64,000 nt of DNA, taken from positions 744,001-808,000 of the forward strand of contig NZ_AP019846.1 in the NCBI RefSeq assembly GCF_007990635.1. The letters run 5' to 3'. The notes beneath the pieces are model-generated. The model saw nothing but the letters and a program-made list of their open reading frames with translations, was not told the DNA's origin and did not search any database. Shown piece by piece: positions 18,736 to 28,988 of this stretch. This stretch comes from Leptotrichia hongkongensis (GTDB lineage: Bacteria > Fusobacteriota > Fusobacteriia > Fusobacteriales > Leptotrichiaceae). A program made the position numbers and the translations under genes. Every line of letters begins with the position of its first letter. Position 1 is the first letter of the stretch.

Positions 18736-19285
18736 AAAATTCGTCTTCTAATAAGGATTCAGCAGTAATTTTGACAAAAAATTTAGATACTAATAAATTC
18801 TTATACAGTTTTTAAAGGAAAGTAAAAGGGAATGATAGAAAAAGATGCTTTTACTTATTAAAAAATGAAGAAATGGAAGATTTTATAAAATCTGATAAAA
18901 TAGAATATGTAGTCGCAATTCCTTTTAACAACACGTTAAAAAATCAAGTGATAATATTCAATGAAAAAAGAAAACAAAAATAATATATTATTTGTTCAAT
19001 CACAGCACTTTTGAAAAAGGAAGCGAAAAATAAAGCCTGAAAATTATAAGGAATTAGTTGAAATAATTAAGAAAAACAAGAAATAAACGGTATTTCAAAG
19101 TTAGTTTCCAATGAAACAATATTAAGAAGAAAATGTAATTTGGATATTTTAGGATATGTTTTTAAAACTAAGGAAAAAGTTAATTTAGAAGAATTAAAGC
19201 AAAATAGGGACAAAATTTTTGAATTAATGACAATAAACAGAAAAAAATGTGATGACTTAGTAAATAGTTATCTGGAAGAGGAATA
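18736..19285 (+). pseudogene. Decayed C-terminal remnant, N-6 DNA methylase-like
   Basis: Read in changing frames, the DNA gives SSNKDSAVILTKNLDTNKFL, then LLKNEEMEDFIKSDKIEYVV continuing into AIPFNNTLKNQVIIFNEK, then KPENYKELVEIIKKN, then ISKLVSNETILRRKCNLDIL followed by GYVFKTKEKVNLEELKQ and SYLEEE. The VVAIPFN and LVSN-type segments are what I would expect in the C-terminal region of type I or orphan adenine methylases. At least three frameshifts or stops separate these pieces, so the gene is dead. The assignment is by pattern, not search. Confidence 0.5.
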
Positions 19286-19322
19286 AATTTAATAATAAAA
19301 ATAGAAAGAAAGGTTATAATTT

Positions 19323-20114
19323 ATGAAATTATTAACAATAAATGTACACGCATGGTTAGAAGAAAATCAAATGGAAAAAATTGATATTTTAGCAAAAGAT
19401 ATAGCTGAAAAGCAATATGATGTAATAGCAATGCAGGAGGTAAATCAGCTTATGAATAATCCTGTGATTTTTGATGATATAAGACAGGAAAACTATGGAT
19501 GGGTTCTTCTGGAAAAATTACAGGAATATACAGATACTGACTATTATTACCATTGGAGTAACTCACATATTGGATTTAGTAAATATAACGAAGGCGTGGC
19601 AATAATAACAAGGCATAAAATCAAAGATGAAGATGAGTTTTACTGTACTTTTGCACAGTCAGTAAGAACAATATCAGCAAGAAGAATAGTTAGTATCACT
19701 ATTAATTATAATGGACAGGATGTTGAATTTTACAGCTGTCACATGAATTTACCAAATTGTGAAACTGAAGATATGGGAGAAAATTTAAGAAATATTTTGA
19801 ACAGATCTAAAACTGATAATTTAAAAATATTAATGGGTGATTTTAATACAGATGCCAATGGGAATCCTGAAGATTATCAAAAAATTTTAAATCAAGGCTT
19901 ATTTGATACATATACACTCGCTGAAAAAAAAGATAGTGGTGTGACAGTAGATAAAGGAATACATGGATGGGCTCAAGATAAATCAAAAAAGAGAATAGAC
20001 TACATATTTTGTACTAAGGAAATCAAAGTAAAAGAAAGTAAAGTTATCTTTAATGGAAAAAATAAAGGTGTAGTGTCAGATCACTTTGGTGTAGAAGTGG
20101 AAATAGAAATTTAA
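19323..20114 (+). CDS. Endonuclease/exonuclease/phosphatase family hydrolase
   Basis: A 263-aa EEP-superfamily metallohydrolase. The landmarks run in order: LLTINVHAW, the metal-binding Glu in DVIAMQEVNQ, GVAIITRHKI, FYSCHMNLPN, the catalytic LMGDFNTDANG, RIDYIFCTKEI and the final SDHFGVEVEI. No signal peptide, so cytosolic. The substrate (nucleic acid, phospholipid or sugar phosphate) cannot be told. It is followed by a terminator, then the maltose PTS gene. Confidence 0.88.
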   Translation: MKLLTINVHAWLEENQMEKIDILAKDIAEKQYDVIAMQEVNQLMNNPVIFDDIRQENYGWVLLEKLQEYTDTDYYYHWSNSHIGFSKYNEGVAIITRHKIKDEDEFYCTFAQSVRTISARRIVSITINYNGQDVEFYSCHMNLPNCETEDMGENLRNILNRSKTDNLKILMGDFNTDANGNPEDYQKILNQGLFDTYTLAEKKDSGVTVDKGIHGWAQDKSKKRIDYIFCTKEIKVKESKVIFNGKNKGVVSDHFGVEVEIEI

Positions 20115-20179
20115 ATTTAAATGAAAAAATAATAATTTTAAAATGAATTTATAATTCTAAATATATGCATAAACCCAGT

Positions 20180-20217
20180 AATAATCGTTGTTTTTTTATA
20201 CAGCGATTATTTTTTTG
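20180..20217 (+). terminator. Rho-independent terminator
   Basis: ATAATCGTTGT pairs with ACAGCGATTAT (one wobble-type mismatch), followed by a run of seven T residues. It closes the EEP hydrolase unit. Confidence 0.85.
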
Positions 20218-20236
20218 CAAAAAAATTTGAAAAAAG

Positions 20237-20279
20237 ATATACGTAAATGTATTGACAATTTAAAAAAGTGTGGTATATT
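20237..20279 (+). promoter_or_regulatory. Promoter and operator-like site of the alpha-glucoside PTS gene
   Basis: TTGACA (20252-20257) and TATATT (20274-20279) are 16 bp apart. ATATACGTAAATGTA (20237-20251) ends one base before the -35 and is identical to the site at the malQ promoter. Within it, ATAC and GTAT (20240-20253) form an inverted repeat of the GntR/TreR operator style. Confidence 0.72.
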
Positions 20280-20334
20280 TAAAATAAGGAAAAAATAAAT
20301 CAAATATATAAAAATTTTTAGGAGGTATTCAACT

Positions 20335-21927
20335 ATGATGAAAAAAATTCAACGATTCGGTGGAGCGATGATGGCACCAGTTCTATTGTTTGCATTCACT
20401 GGGATAGTCGTAGGATTGTCTTCTGTATTTACTAATACACAAGTTATGGGAAGTATTGCTGAAGAAGGGACAATGTGGCATAGCTTCTGGTATGTAGTAC
20501 AAGAAGGTGGTTGGACAGTATTTAGACAAATGCCTATATTATTTGCTATAGGACTGCCGATCAGTTTAGCAACAAAGACAAATGCAAGAGCATGTATGGA
20601 AACATTTGCATTATACACAACATTTAATTATTTTGTAGCGGCAATATTGAAAGTATTTTATAAAATAGATGCAGCTGAACAAATAGCTAATAAAGTAACA
20701 GGATATTCTGCAATAGGTGGAGTTCCAACATTAGATACAAATTTATTTGGTGGTATTTTAATAGCAGCGTTAGTAGTATATTTGCATAATAAATATTTTG
20801 ACAAGAAATTGCCTGATTTCTTAGGAGTATTCCAAGGATCAGTATTCGTATACATGGTAGGGTTTGTAGTTTTAATCCCTTGTGCATTCTTAACAGTTCT
20901 AATTTGGCCTAAAGTTCAATTGGGAATTGGTGCAATGCAAGGATTTATGAAAGCTTCAGGAATATTTGGAGTATGGATTTACACATTCTTAGAAAGAATA
21001 TTAATTCCAACTGGATTACATCACTTTGTTTATACACCGTTTATATTTGGACCAGCAGCAGTTCCTGGAGGAATTCAAGTTTACTGGGTTGAACATATAA
21101 AAGAATTTGCTCAAAGTACTCAATCATTAAAATCTTTATTCCCGCAAGGAGGATTTGCTCTACACGGAAACTCAAAAATATTTGGTGCAATAGGAATAGC
21201 TCTTGCTATGTATGCTACTGCTAAACCTGAGAAAAAGAAAACTGTAGCAGCATTATTGATACCAATAGTATTTACAGCAGTAGTTTCAGGTATAACTGAA
21301 CCATTAGAATTCACATTCTTATTTATAGCTCCAGTATTATTTGCAGTTCATGCTGTTTTAGCGGCAACAATGGCAGCAACAATGTATGCTTTTGGAGTAG
21401 TTGGAAATATGGGTGGAGGACTTCTTGACTTCTTATTCCTAAACTGGGTTCCAATGTTTAAAAATCACTCTGGAACAGTAATTACTCAAATAATAATAGG
21501 ATTAATATTCACAGTAATATACTTCTTTGTATTTAAATTCTTAATTCAAAAAATGAATTTGAAAACTCCAGGTAGAGAAGAAGAAGACGAAGAAATGAAA
21601 CTTTATACTAAAGCTGATTATAAAGCTAAACATGGTGAAGGTGGAGCACAAGGTTCAGCAGCCATAGCTGGTGGAGATGAATATGCTCAAAAAGGTGCAA
21701 TCATTCTTGAAGCATTAGGTGGAAGAGAAAATATCGAAGAACTTAATAACTGTGCGACTAGACTTAGAGTAAGTGTAAAAGATCCAAGCAAATTATCACC
21801 AGATGCAGCATTTAAAGCAGCAGGAGCTCATGGTGTAGTTAGAAAAGGATCAGCTATTCAAGTAATCATCGGATTGTCAGTACCTCAAGTAAGAGAAAGA
21901 ATCGAAGAAATGATGAAAAAAGGATAA
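20335..21927 (+). CDS. PTS alpha-glucoside/maltose-specific EIICB
   Basis: A 530-aa sugar permease that takes up and phosphorylates alpha-glucosides. The IIC membrane domain fills about 1-410, opening with KKIQRFGGAMMAPVLLFAF and showing many hydrophobic spans and a TGITEPLEFTFLF-type stretch. A linker leads to the IIB domain, with the phosphorylated Cys473 in NNCATRLRVSVKD. Family relatives are GlvC/MalP/AglA; which sugar it prefers is not certain. The AGGAGG site overlaps GGAGGTATT upstream. The GH4 phospho-glucosidase nearby handles the product. No IIA domain is fused, so a separate EIIA-Glc must serve it. Confidence 0.94.
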   Translation: MMKKIQRFGGAMMAPVLLFAFTGIVVGLSSVFTNTQVMGSIAEEGTMWHSFWYVVQEGGWTVFRQMPILFAIGLPISLATKTNARACMETFALYTTFNYFVAAILKVFYKIDAAEQIANKVTGYSAIGGVPTLDTNLFGGILIAALVVYLHNKYFDKKLPDFLGVFQGSVFVYMVGFVVLIPCAFLTVLIWPKVQLGIGAMQGFMKASGIFGVWIYTFLERILIPTGLHHFVYTPFIFGPAAVPGGIQVYWVEHIKEFAQSTQSLKSLFPQGGFALHGNSKIFGAIGIALAMYATAKPEKKKTVAALLIPIVFTAVVSGITEPLEFTFLFIAPVLFAVHAVLAATMAATMYAFGVVGNMGGGLLDFLFLNWVPMFKNHSGTVITQIIIGLIFTVIYFFVFKFLIQKMNLKTPGREEEDEEMKLYTKADYKAKHGEGGAQGSAAIAGGDEYAQKGAIILEALGGRENIEELNNCATRLRVSVKDPSKLSPDAAFKAAGAHGVVRKGSAIQVIIGLSVPQVRERIEEMMKKG

Positions 21928-21973
21928 AAATAAAATTTGATAAATAATTGAAATTAAATTTTATAAAAAAATT

Positions 21974-22046
21974 AAGAAAGAATTTTCAAAAGTCAAAAAT
22001 TTTAAAGTTTTAAAATATAAGACTTAAGAAAGTTCTTTCTTTTATT
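21974..22046. terminator. Terminator between PTS gene and GntR regulator
   Basis: AAGAAAGAA (21974-21982) pairs with TTCTTTCTT (22033-22041), with a smaller AAGTC/GACTT pairing inside, followed by T-rich sequence. Both flanking genes end here. Confidence 0.6.
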
Positions 22047-22056
22047 TTTAAAATAC

Positions 22057-22764
22057 TTATCTTTTTGCAATGGCACTAAAAGTAAATTTTTCAGGATGAT
22101 GAATTATTGTTTCATATTGAAACAGTGTTCCATTTGAGAGATATGCATGAGTTTCAATAACGACAACCATATTTATATCCTTTAGTTTAAGGTATTTTTG
22201 CTCTTTAGGAGTAATTTTTCTAAAACTAATATTTCTACGTGAATAAGCTATTTTTAACTTAAGTTCGTTTTCTAGATACTTATATATTGATCTTTTTGCT
22301 ATTTCTTCGTTTAGAAAAGGTACGATTCTTCTGTCAAAAAAACTGGTAGAATAATTTAAAATTTCGCCATCTAACGAATTAGTACGTACAACTTTGTAAA
22401 AATCAGCACTTTCAGATACTTGAAATTCCTCCATTAACTTTTCTACTCCTTGAACAATGTATAAACTGATTAAATCAGTTTCAAGATGAATATTTTGAAG
22501 CTTGCTAATTTCTTGTACAGTCTGAATGGAAGTTATAGAGATGTTTTCTAGATTTTTTTTCTCTAGCACAATTGATTTTTTCCCTTTTACTTTCTGTATA
22601 AGGCCTTCTCTTTCTAACATAGAAAGTGCTTTTCTTACAGTAAGTTTGGAAAAATTATAGTCTATTGCTAAGTCATCTTCTTTTTTTAAAAAATCTCCTG
22701 ATTTCAGAGTTCCATTTTTAATTTGTTCTTTAATATCGTGATATACTTTTTCATATTTTTTCAT
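22057..22764 (-). CDS. GntR/HutC-family transcriptional regulator
   Basis: A 235-aa regulator. The N-terminal winged helix (about 1-70) reads YEKVYHDIKEQIKNGTLKSG, then FSKLTVRKALSMLEREGLI. The C-terminal UTRA ligand-binding domain includes FYKVVRTNSLDGEIL and the end YETIIHHPEKF. It lies between the PTS gene and the divergent GH4 gene, so it most likely senses an alpha-glucoside phosphate and represses the maltose genes. The shared 15-bp site at malQ and the PTS gene is its probable operator (inference). Confidence 0.9.
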   Translation of the reverse strand: MKKYEKVYHDIKEQIKNGTLKSGDFLKKEDDLAIDYNFSKLTVRKALSMLEREGLIQKVKGKKSIVLEKKNLENISITSIQTVQEISKLQNIHLETDLISLYIVQGVEKLMEEFQVSESADFYKVVRTNSLDGEILNYSTSFFDRRIVPFLNEEIAKRSIYKYLENELKLKIAYSRRNISFRKITPKEQKYLKLKDINMVVVIETHAYLSNGTLFQYETIIHHPEKFTFSAIAKR

Positions 22765-22797
22765 TTATTTATACAAACCTTTCATAGAATATTTTAT

Positions 22798-22912
22798 ATA
22801 TACTTAAATCTTTTGAAAGCTAAACTGATAAAAATTGAACAAAGTTAAGATTTAAGTAAAATAATTGTAATTTTTGAAATCATAGTTAATCCGATTTGGA
22901 GAAAATATATAA
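22798..22912 (+). repeat. Degenerate MITE-like repeat, copy F
   Basis: Aligns with the 105-bp family at many positions: TATACTTAAATC for the left end, AAACTGATAAAAATT in the middle, and TTTAAGTAAAATAATTGTAATTTTTGA for the core. The right end is lost. It lies between the GntR gene and the GH4 gene and looks like an old, mutated insertion. Confidence 0.45.
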
Positions 22913-23025
22913 ATTAGACACAGATATAACTTAAGTTTTTGCTATTATATAAATTAGATTTACTATAAGTATCAATACTACTATTGTAATTATACACTAA
23001 ATAAGAGCAAATATCAACAAAAATA

Positions 23026-23107
23026 AAAAAGATTTATATAATTCTTTTAAAATATTTAAAAAGATTTATATAAAAGTATTGACTTTTTTAAAAAAGTATG
23101 TTATTAT
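23026..23107 (+). promoter_or_regulatory. GH4 gene promoter with 16-bp direct repeats
   Basis: AAAAAGATTTATATAA occurs at 23026-23041 and again at 23058-23073, exactly 32 bp apart (about three helical turns). It is followed by TTGACT (23079-23084) and TATTAT (23102-23107), 17 bp apart. The repeats differ from the malQ/PTS site, so they may bind another factor or be chance in AT-rich DNA. Confidence 0.5.
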
Positions 23108-23152
23108 AATGATGTAAATAGGAAATAAAAATAGAAATAGAAATGGAGATGA

Positions 23153-24481
<1,329 letters not shown>

Positions 24482-24505
24482 TTAACAAATATACTTAATT
24501 TATAG

Positions 24506-24568
24506 GATTATCTCAAAAGTTTAAAAATTTATTTATGAATTATTCTTAACTTGTGAGATAATCTTTTT
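24506..24568 (+). terminator. Rho-independent terminator after the GH4 gene
   Basis: GATTATCTCA (24506-24515) pairs perfectly with TGAGATAATC (24554-24563), then TTTTT. Confidence 0.85.
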
Positions 24569-24605
24569 ATTGATAATATAAAATAATTCTGAAAAAGGAG
24601 AGAAT

Positions 24606-26354
24606 ATGGATACAAAAAAACTAGATAAAAAATGGTGGAAAAAAGAAGTTGGATATCAAATATATCCAAGAAGTTTTTATGACAGCAACAATGATGGAAT
24701 TGGAGATTTGAATGGAATTACGGAAAAATTGGATTATCTAAAAGAACTGGGAATAACTCTTATCTGGATTTGTCCTGTGTATAAGTCGCCAATGGATGAC
24801 AATGGATACGATATTTCTGATTATTATGATATAAATCCTGAATTTGGAACAAAGGAAGATTTGGAAAGATTAATTGTAGAGGCGGAAAAAAGAGGAATAA
24901 AGATAATTTTAGATTTAGTAATTAATCATACTTCAGATGAGCATGAGTGGTTTTTGGAAGCATTAAGAAATCCTGAAAGCAAGTATAGAAATTATTATAT
25001 TTTTAAAAGAGGAAAAAATGGACTGCCACCAACAAACTGGAGAAGCCATTTTGGAGGTTCTGCTTGGGAAAAAGTTGAAGGGGAAACTGATGGAAATGGG
25101 GATGAAATGTATTATTTACATTTATTTTCAAAGAAGCAGCCTGATTTAAATTGGGAAAATCCTGAAGTAAGGGAAGAACTTTATAAAATGGTAAATTACT
25201 GGCTAGAAAAGGGAATAGCTGGATTCAGGGTAGATGCCATAAATTCAATAAAAAAAGATAAAAATTACTTAGATTTGCCTGTTGACGGTGCAGATGGATT
25301 TGCACATAATATAAAGTATACTTTAAATCAGCCGGGAATTGAGGAATTTTTGGGAGAATTAGCAAAAGAAACTTTTAAAAAATATAACTGCATGACTGTA
25401 GCTGAAACACCTTTGCTGGAATACGAAAGATATAATGATTTTATTGGTGAAGATGGATTTTTTTCAATGATTTTTGATTTTAGTTATTCTGATTTAGATA
25501 TGGCAAAGGAAGGATTTTATTATTCAGTACAGGATGTGAAAGTGAAAGAATTAAGAAACAAAATTTTTGAAAGTCAGTTGACACAGCAGAAATATGGATG
25601 GGGAGCACCATTTTTAGAAAATCACGATTTGCCAAGAAGTTTGAATAAATTTTTAGGGAAGAAAGCAAATGAAATAAATGCAAAATTACTTGCGACATTG
25701 TTTTTCTTTTTACGTGGGACACCGTTTATTTATCAGGGACAGGAAATAGGAATGGACAATTTTGAGAGAACTGATATAGCACAGTTTGATGATATTGCCA
25801 GCAAAGATCAGTATCAACGTGCATTGGGAGAAGGTTTTTCTCCTAAAGAAGCGCTATATTTTGTAAACAAAAGAAGCCGTGACAATTCAAGAACACCTTT
25901 CCAATGGAATAGCAGTAAAAATGCTGGATTTTCAAAAAATGAAGATGTAAAAGCATGGATAGAATTAACTGGAAGTCAAGATAAAGTAAATGCAGAATCT
26001 CAAATAAATAATGAAAATTCAATTTTTGCCCATTATAAGAAAATGATTGATTTACGACAGAATGGAAAATATTCAGATTGCCTGATTTTTGGAGAATTTG
26101 TTCCAGTAGAATTAGAAAATGATGAAATAATCGCATATGTAAGAAAATATGAAAATCAGCAAGTTCTTTGTATTAATAATTTTTCTGATAAAAAACAGAA
26201 AGTGGAGCTAAGCGAAATTGCTAAAAATATTGATGAAACAGAAATCAAGCTAGGAGATATTCTGATTAATAATTATGAGAATATTGAAAATGATGGCAAT
26301 GTGTTAGTTTTGGAAGGATACCAAAGTTTATTAGTGGAAATTCATATGTTATAA
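24606..26354 (+). CDS. Alpha-glucosidase (GH13, oligo-1,6-glucosidase type)
   Basis: A 582-aa cytosolic glucosidase. It opens KKEVGYQIYPRSFYDSN, as in the oligo-1,6-glucosidase/trehalose-6-phosphate hydrolase branch. The catalytic set is Asp210 (GFRVDAIN), Glu267 (MTVAETPLL, with Ala where Gly is usual before Glu) and Asp341 (ENHDLPRS). A beta-sandwich C-terminus closes it. No signal peptide. It fits intracellular breakdown of isomalto- or malto-oligosaccharides beside malQ and the GH4 enzyme. MalL-type is likeliest; a TreC role cannot be excluded. Confidence 0.92.
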   Translation: MDTKKLDKKWWKKEVGYQIYPRSFYDSNNDGIGDLNGITEKLDYLKELGITLIWICPVYKSPMDDNGYDISDYYDINPEFGTKEDLERLIVEAEKRGIKIILDLVINHTSDEHEWFLEALRNPESKYRNYYIFKRGKNGLPPTNWRSHFGGSAWEKVEGETDGNGDEMYYLHLFSKKQPDLNWENPEVREELYKMVNYWLEKGIAGFRVDAINSIKKDKNYLDLPVDGADGFAHNIKYTLNQPGIEEFLGELAKETFKKYNCMTVAETPLLEYERYNDFIGEDGFFSMIFDFSYSDLDMAKEGFYYSVQDVKVKELRNKIFESQLTQQKYGWGAPFLENHDLPRSLNKFLGKKANEINAKLLATLFFFLRGTPFIYQGQEIGMDNFERTDIAQFDDIASKDQYQRALGEGFSPKEALYFVNKRSRDNSRTPFQWNSSKNAGFSKNEDVKAWIELTGSQDKVNAESQINNENSIFAHYKKMIDLRQNGKYSDCLIFGEFVPVELENDEIIAYVRKYENQQVLCINNFSDKKQKVELSEIAKNIDETEIKLGDILINNYENIENDGNVLVLEGYQSLLVEIHML

Positions 26355-26386
26355 AAGACTTTACAGAAATATCAATAGATAATTTG

Positions 26387-26491
26387 TATAGTAAAACTAG
26401 TTTAAAACAGAACTCAAAAATTATGACTATTTTACTCCAACCCTAAATTGTATAATTTCTATCAGTTCAATTTTAAATGGGTTCGAGTATA
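26387..26491 (-). repeat. MITE-like 105-bp repeat, copy C
   Basis: TATAGTAAAACTAG at the left and GGTTCGAGTATA at the right; the reverse complement is nearly identical to copy B. It lies just after the GH13 gene. Confidence 0.8.
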
Positions 26492-26512
26492 ATTTGAAAA
26501 ATATATAAAATA

Positions 26513-26559
26513 AAAAACTGTCTTTTATTCTTAAAAAAGGAATATTGGACAGTTTTTTT
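26513..26559. terminator. Terminator of the ACTGTC/GACAGT family
   Basis: AAAAACTGTC (26513-26522) pairs with GACAGTTTTT (26548-26557) and continues into T residues. Similar hairpins recur at 35879, 37556, 47232 and 59941. Confidence 0.8.
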
Positions 26560-26575
26560 ATATGGTTTAATGAGA

Positions 26576-27761
26576 TTAAATTTCCTTTTCTAGTCTCATT
26601 TTTTTAATAATATTGCTTGGAAGATATATTTCAATAATGGACTTTTTGCTAGAATAATATTTTACAAAAATTCTAATATATTTATTTGAAAATTCAAAAG
26701 AGTCGTTATCGTTGAAATAGCTGATAGAATCAATATTTTTTAATTTAAAGTTATTCATAAGTTCTTCAATTTTTGGATAATGTCTTTTAATTTTGTTAAG
26801 TTTTCTTGTAAGTGTGTAAAATAGGACTATTGGTGATTTAACAGTTTTTGATACATTTACAAAAAGTTTTAGATTGTTTGAGGCTAGATTAAGCATAAGA
26901 GCTTTTTTAAATTTTTTCAAAATCTTCAGAATTTTTGGCATAATTTATATTGTCGTAGACATATTTATATCCTCTTTTTGACACATAAAGTACAAATAGA
27001 TGATAAATTTCTTCAGGATTGGAAATTTTTTCTTTAATAAGTTCCAGCATTTTATAAATTTTATTATCAAAAGGCTTGTAGGATTGTTTTGATTTATTTA
27101 TAGAAAAACTTATTGAGGTAATTTTATTCGTTGCTTTTTTGTGTTCTTTTATTTTTTCATATTCAATTGAAAAATCTGTAAAAGTATTTATATCCAGTAT
27201 AGCTTTCTTTAAAATATACTTTTCAAAATCAAAAAATCTTTCATATTTATCATTTGCGTTTAGGTAAGTTTTTACTAATGAAACTGGTAGAGTGATTTCG
27301 TTCTTATCTTTAAAATTTTTAATAATATTGTTATAAAAACTGAATGAGAAAGAATCATTCATAAAAATAAATTTTTCAATTTCAAGAAGGGAAAAAAAGT
27401 TTTTTTTGAGAGAAAAGCAGTTTTTAAATTCTTCAGTAAAAAATATGTGACAATAATCAGAATATAAAACAAAAGATGAAATGATTCCAAAGGAGCCTGA
27501 AAATTGCATATCTGTAGAAAAAAATATATGTTTTTCTATTAAAGCATTAAAAAATGGGGTAAAATCATTAATTGAAGGGAAATCGAGTATGGAAAGCAGT
27601 TCTTCAAATCTAATTTCAGCTTTTTCTAAAAATGACGAATCTGATGCAATTCTAAAGAATAATAATTTAAAAAGTTTTTTTCATTTTTTGTTATTTTTTT
27701 GAAAATTTAAGATTAATAGTATTTTTAAATTTGTAAATTTTTCTGAAAAATAAATATCCAT
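26576..27761 (-). pseudogene. Broken plasmid-type replication initiator (Rep_3-like)
   Basis: Starting at the ATG at 27761 (AGGAG a few bases upstream), the frame reads MDIYFSEKFTNLKILLILN, hits an in-frame TGA after residue 26, then continues in the same frame through KLLFFRIASD and ITLPVSLVKTYLN, then YERFFDFEKYILKKAILDIN with TDFSIEYEKIKE, a pattern typical of Rep_3/RepB initiator winged helices. Near 26910-26940 the frame shifts by one and continues as KKALMLNLASNNLKLF to 26576. Internal frames of 200 aa (26907-27509) and 121 aa (26576-26941) are pieces of it. Family assignment is by pattern only. This suggests an integrated plasmid or element remnant. Confidence 0.55.
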
Positions 27762-27958
27762 TCTATTCTCCTAACTGACGAAAGAAAATTTATAAGTTTC
27801 GTTTAATTTTTATATTAAAATTTTTTTATTATAAAGTATTTATAATTAGACGAAAAAGCTAAATAATTATTCGTCTTTTATTTATTATATCTTAAATTAA
27901 AGAAAAAATCAACTAATAAATAATATAAAAAATATTAAATTAATAATTAAAAATTTTT

Positions 27959-27987
27959 TTGACAAAATGAAAAATGTGGGGTATAAC
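27959..27987 (+). promoter_or_regulatory. Promoter of the second PTS locus
   Basis: TTGACA (27959-27964) and TATAAC (27982-27987) are 17 bp apart, 54 bp before the first gene of the locus. Confidence 0.7.
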
Positions 27988-28040
27988 GATAGTGAAAAGC
28001 AGAAGAATTTAATGATAGAGTTAAAATTGGAGGACAAAAG

Positions 28041-28937
28041 ATGGGAAAAAGATTATTAAGTTGTTTTACTAGTGATTTTAGTAAAATGTCAGGACAAGAT
28101 TTAAAGAATGCAATTAAAGCAAGTGAAGGAAGAACAGTGCTTTCAGAAAATGTTACAGGAAGAAGAAGCGTTACAGGAGATGTTACAAATAGCGAATTAG
28201 CAAGAGCATTTGGAGCAGATCTTATATTATTGAATGGATTAGATGTGTATAATCCTGTTATAGCAGCTTTGCCTGAAAGTGATGAACCAATAAAGCTTTT
28301 GAAAAAACTTACAGGTAGACCAGTAGGTCTGAATCTTGAGCCTGTAGACTTGAATGCGGATATGATGGAGGAAATAGAGATTATTCCTGAAGGAAGAATG
28401 TGTTCTGAGGCAACATTAAAAAAAATAGAGGAAATGGGATTTGACTTTGTATGTCTTACAGGAAATCCAGGTACAGGAGTTACAAACAATCGAATTTCAG
28501 AAGGAATAAAACAGGCTAAAAAACATTTTAGCGGAATGGTAATAGCAGGAAAAATGCATTCAGCAGGAGTTGATGAACCTGTCGCAAATTTAGATGTTGT
28601 AAAAGAATTTATCGAAAGCGGTGCAGATGTCATTATGCTTCCAGCTGTGGGAACAGTACCTGGCTTTACTCAAGATGAAATGATAAAGGCTGTAAGATTT
28701 ATTAAGGAAAATGGAGCATTATCAATGTCTGCGATAGGAACAAGTCAAGAAAGCTCAACAAGAGAAACAATAAGACAAATAGCAATAATGAATAAAATAG
28801 CTGGAGTGGATATTCAACATATTGGAGATGCTGGATATTCAGGAGTTGCAAATTATGAAAATATAATGGAACTGTCAATCGCCATAAGAGGTGTAAGACA
28901 CACAATTAGAATGATTGCTGCTTCAAATAATAGATAA
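28041..28937 (+). CDS. PTS-associated TIM-barrel-like protein (DUF7916-type)
   Basis: A 298-aa cytosolic protein. Segments such as LARAFGADLILLNGLDVYNP, GRPVGLNLEPVD, DFVCLTGNPGTGVTN, SGADVIMLPAVGTVPGF and IQHIGDAGYSGVAN have the strand-helix rhythm of a TIM barrel. I recall such proteins next to cellobiose-type PTS genes, often misnamed HAD-like hydrolases. It is followed at once by IIB and IIC genes, so it likely acts on the imported sugar phosphate or a derivative. The exact reaction is unknown. Confidence 0.65.
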   Translation: MGKRLLSCFTSDFSKMSGQDLKNAIKASEGRTVLSENVTGRRSVTGDVTNSELARAFGADLILLNGLDVYNPVIAALPESDEPIKLLKKLTGRPVGLNLEPVDLNADMMEEIEIIPEGRMCSEATLKKIEEMGFDFVCLTGNPGTGVTNNRISEGIKQAKKHFSGMVIAGKMHSAGVDEPVANLDVVKEFIESGADVIMLPAVGTVPGFTQDEMIKAVRFIKENGALSMSAIGTSQESSTRETIRQIAIMNKIAGVDIQHIGDAGYSGVANYENIMELSIAIRGVRHTIRMIAASNNR

Positions 28938-28988
28938 AAATAAAAAATATAATAAATTATAAATTATACATAATTGGAGGAGGATTTT

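Noticed and set aside
26907-27509. 200-aa minus-strand frame as an independent gene
   Set aside because: The same frame continues upstream past its first ATG to an in-frame TGA and then to a ribosome binding site at 27761, so it is part of a broken larger gene.
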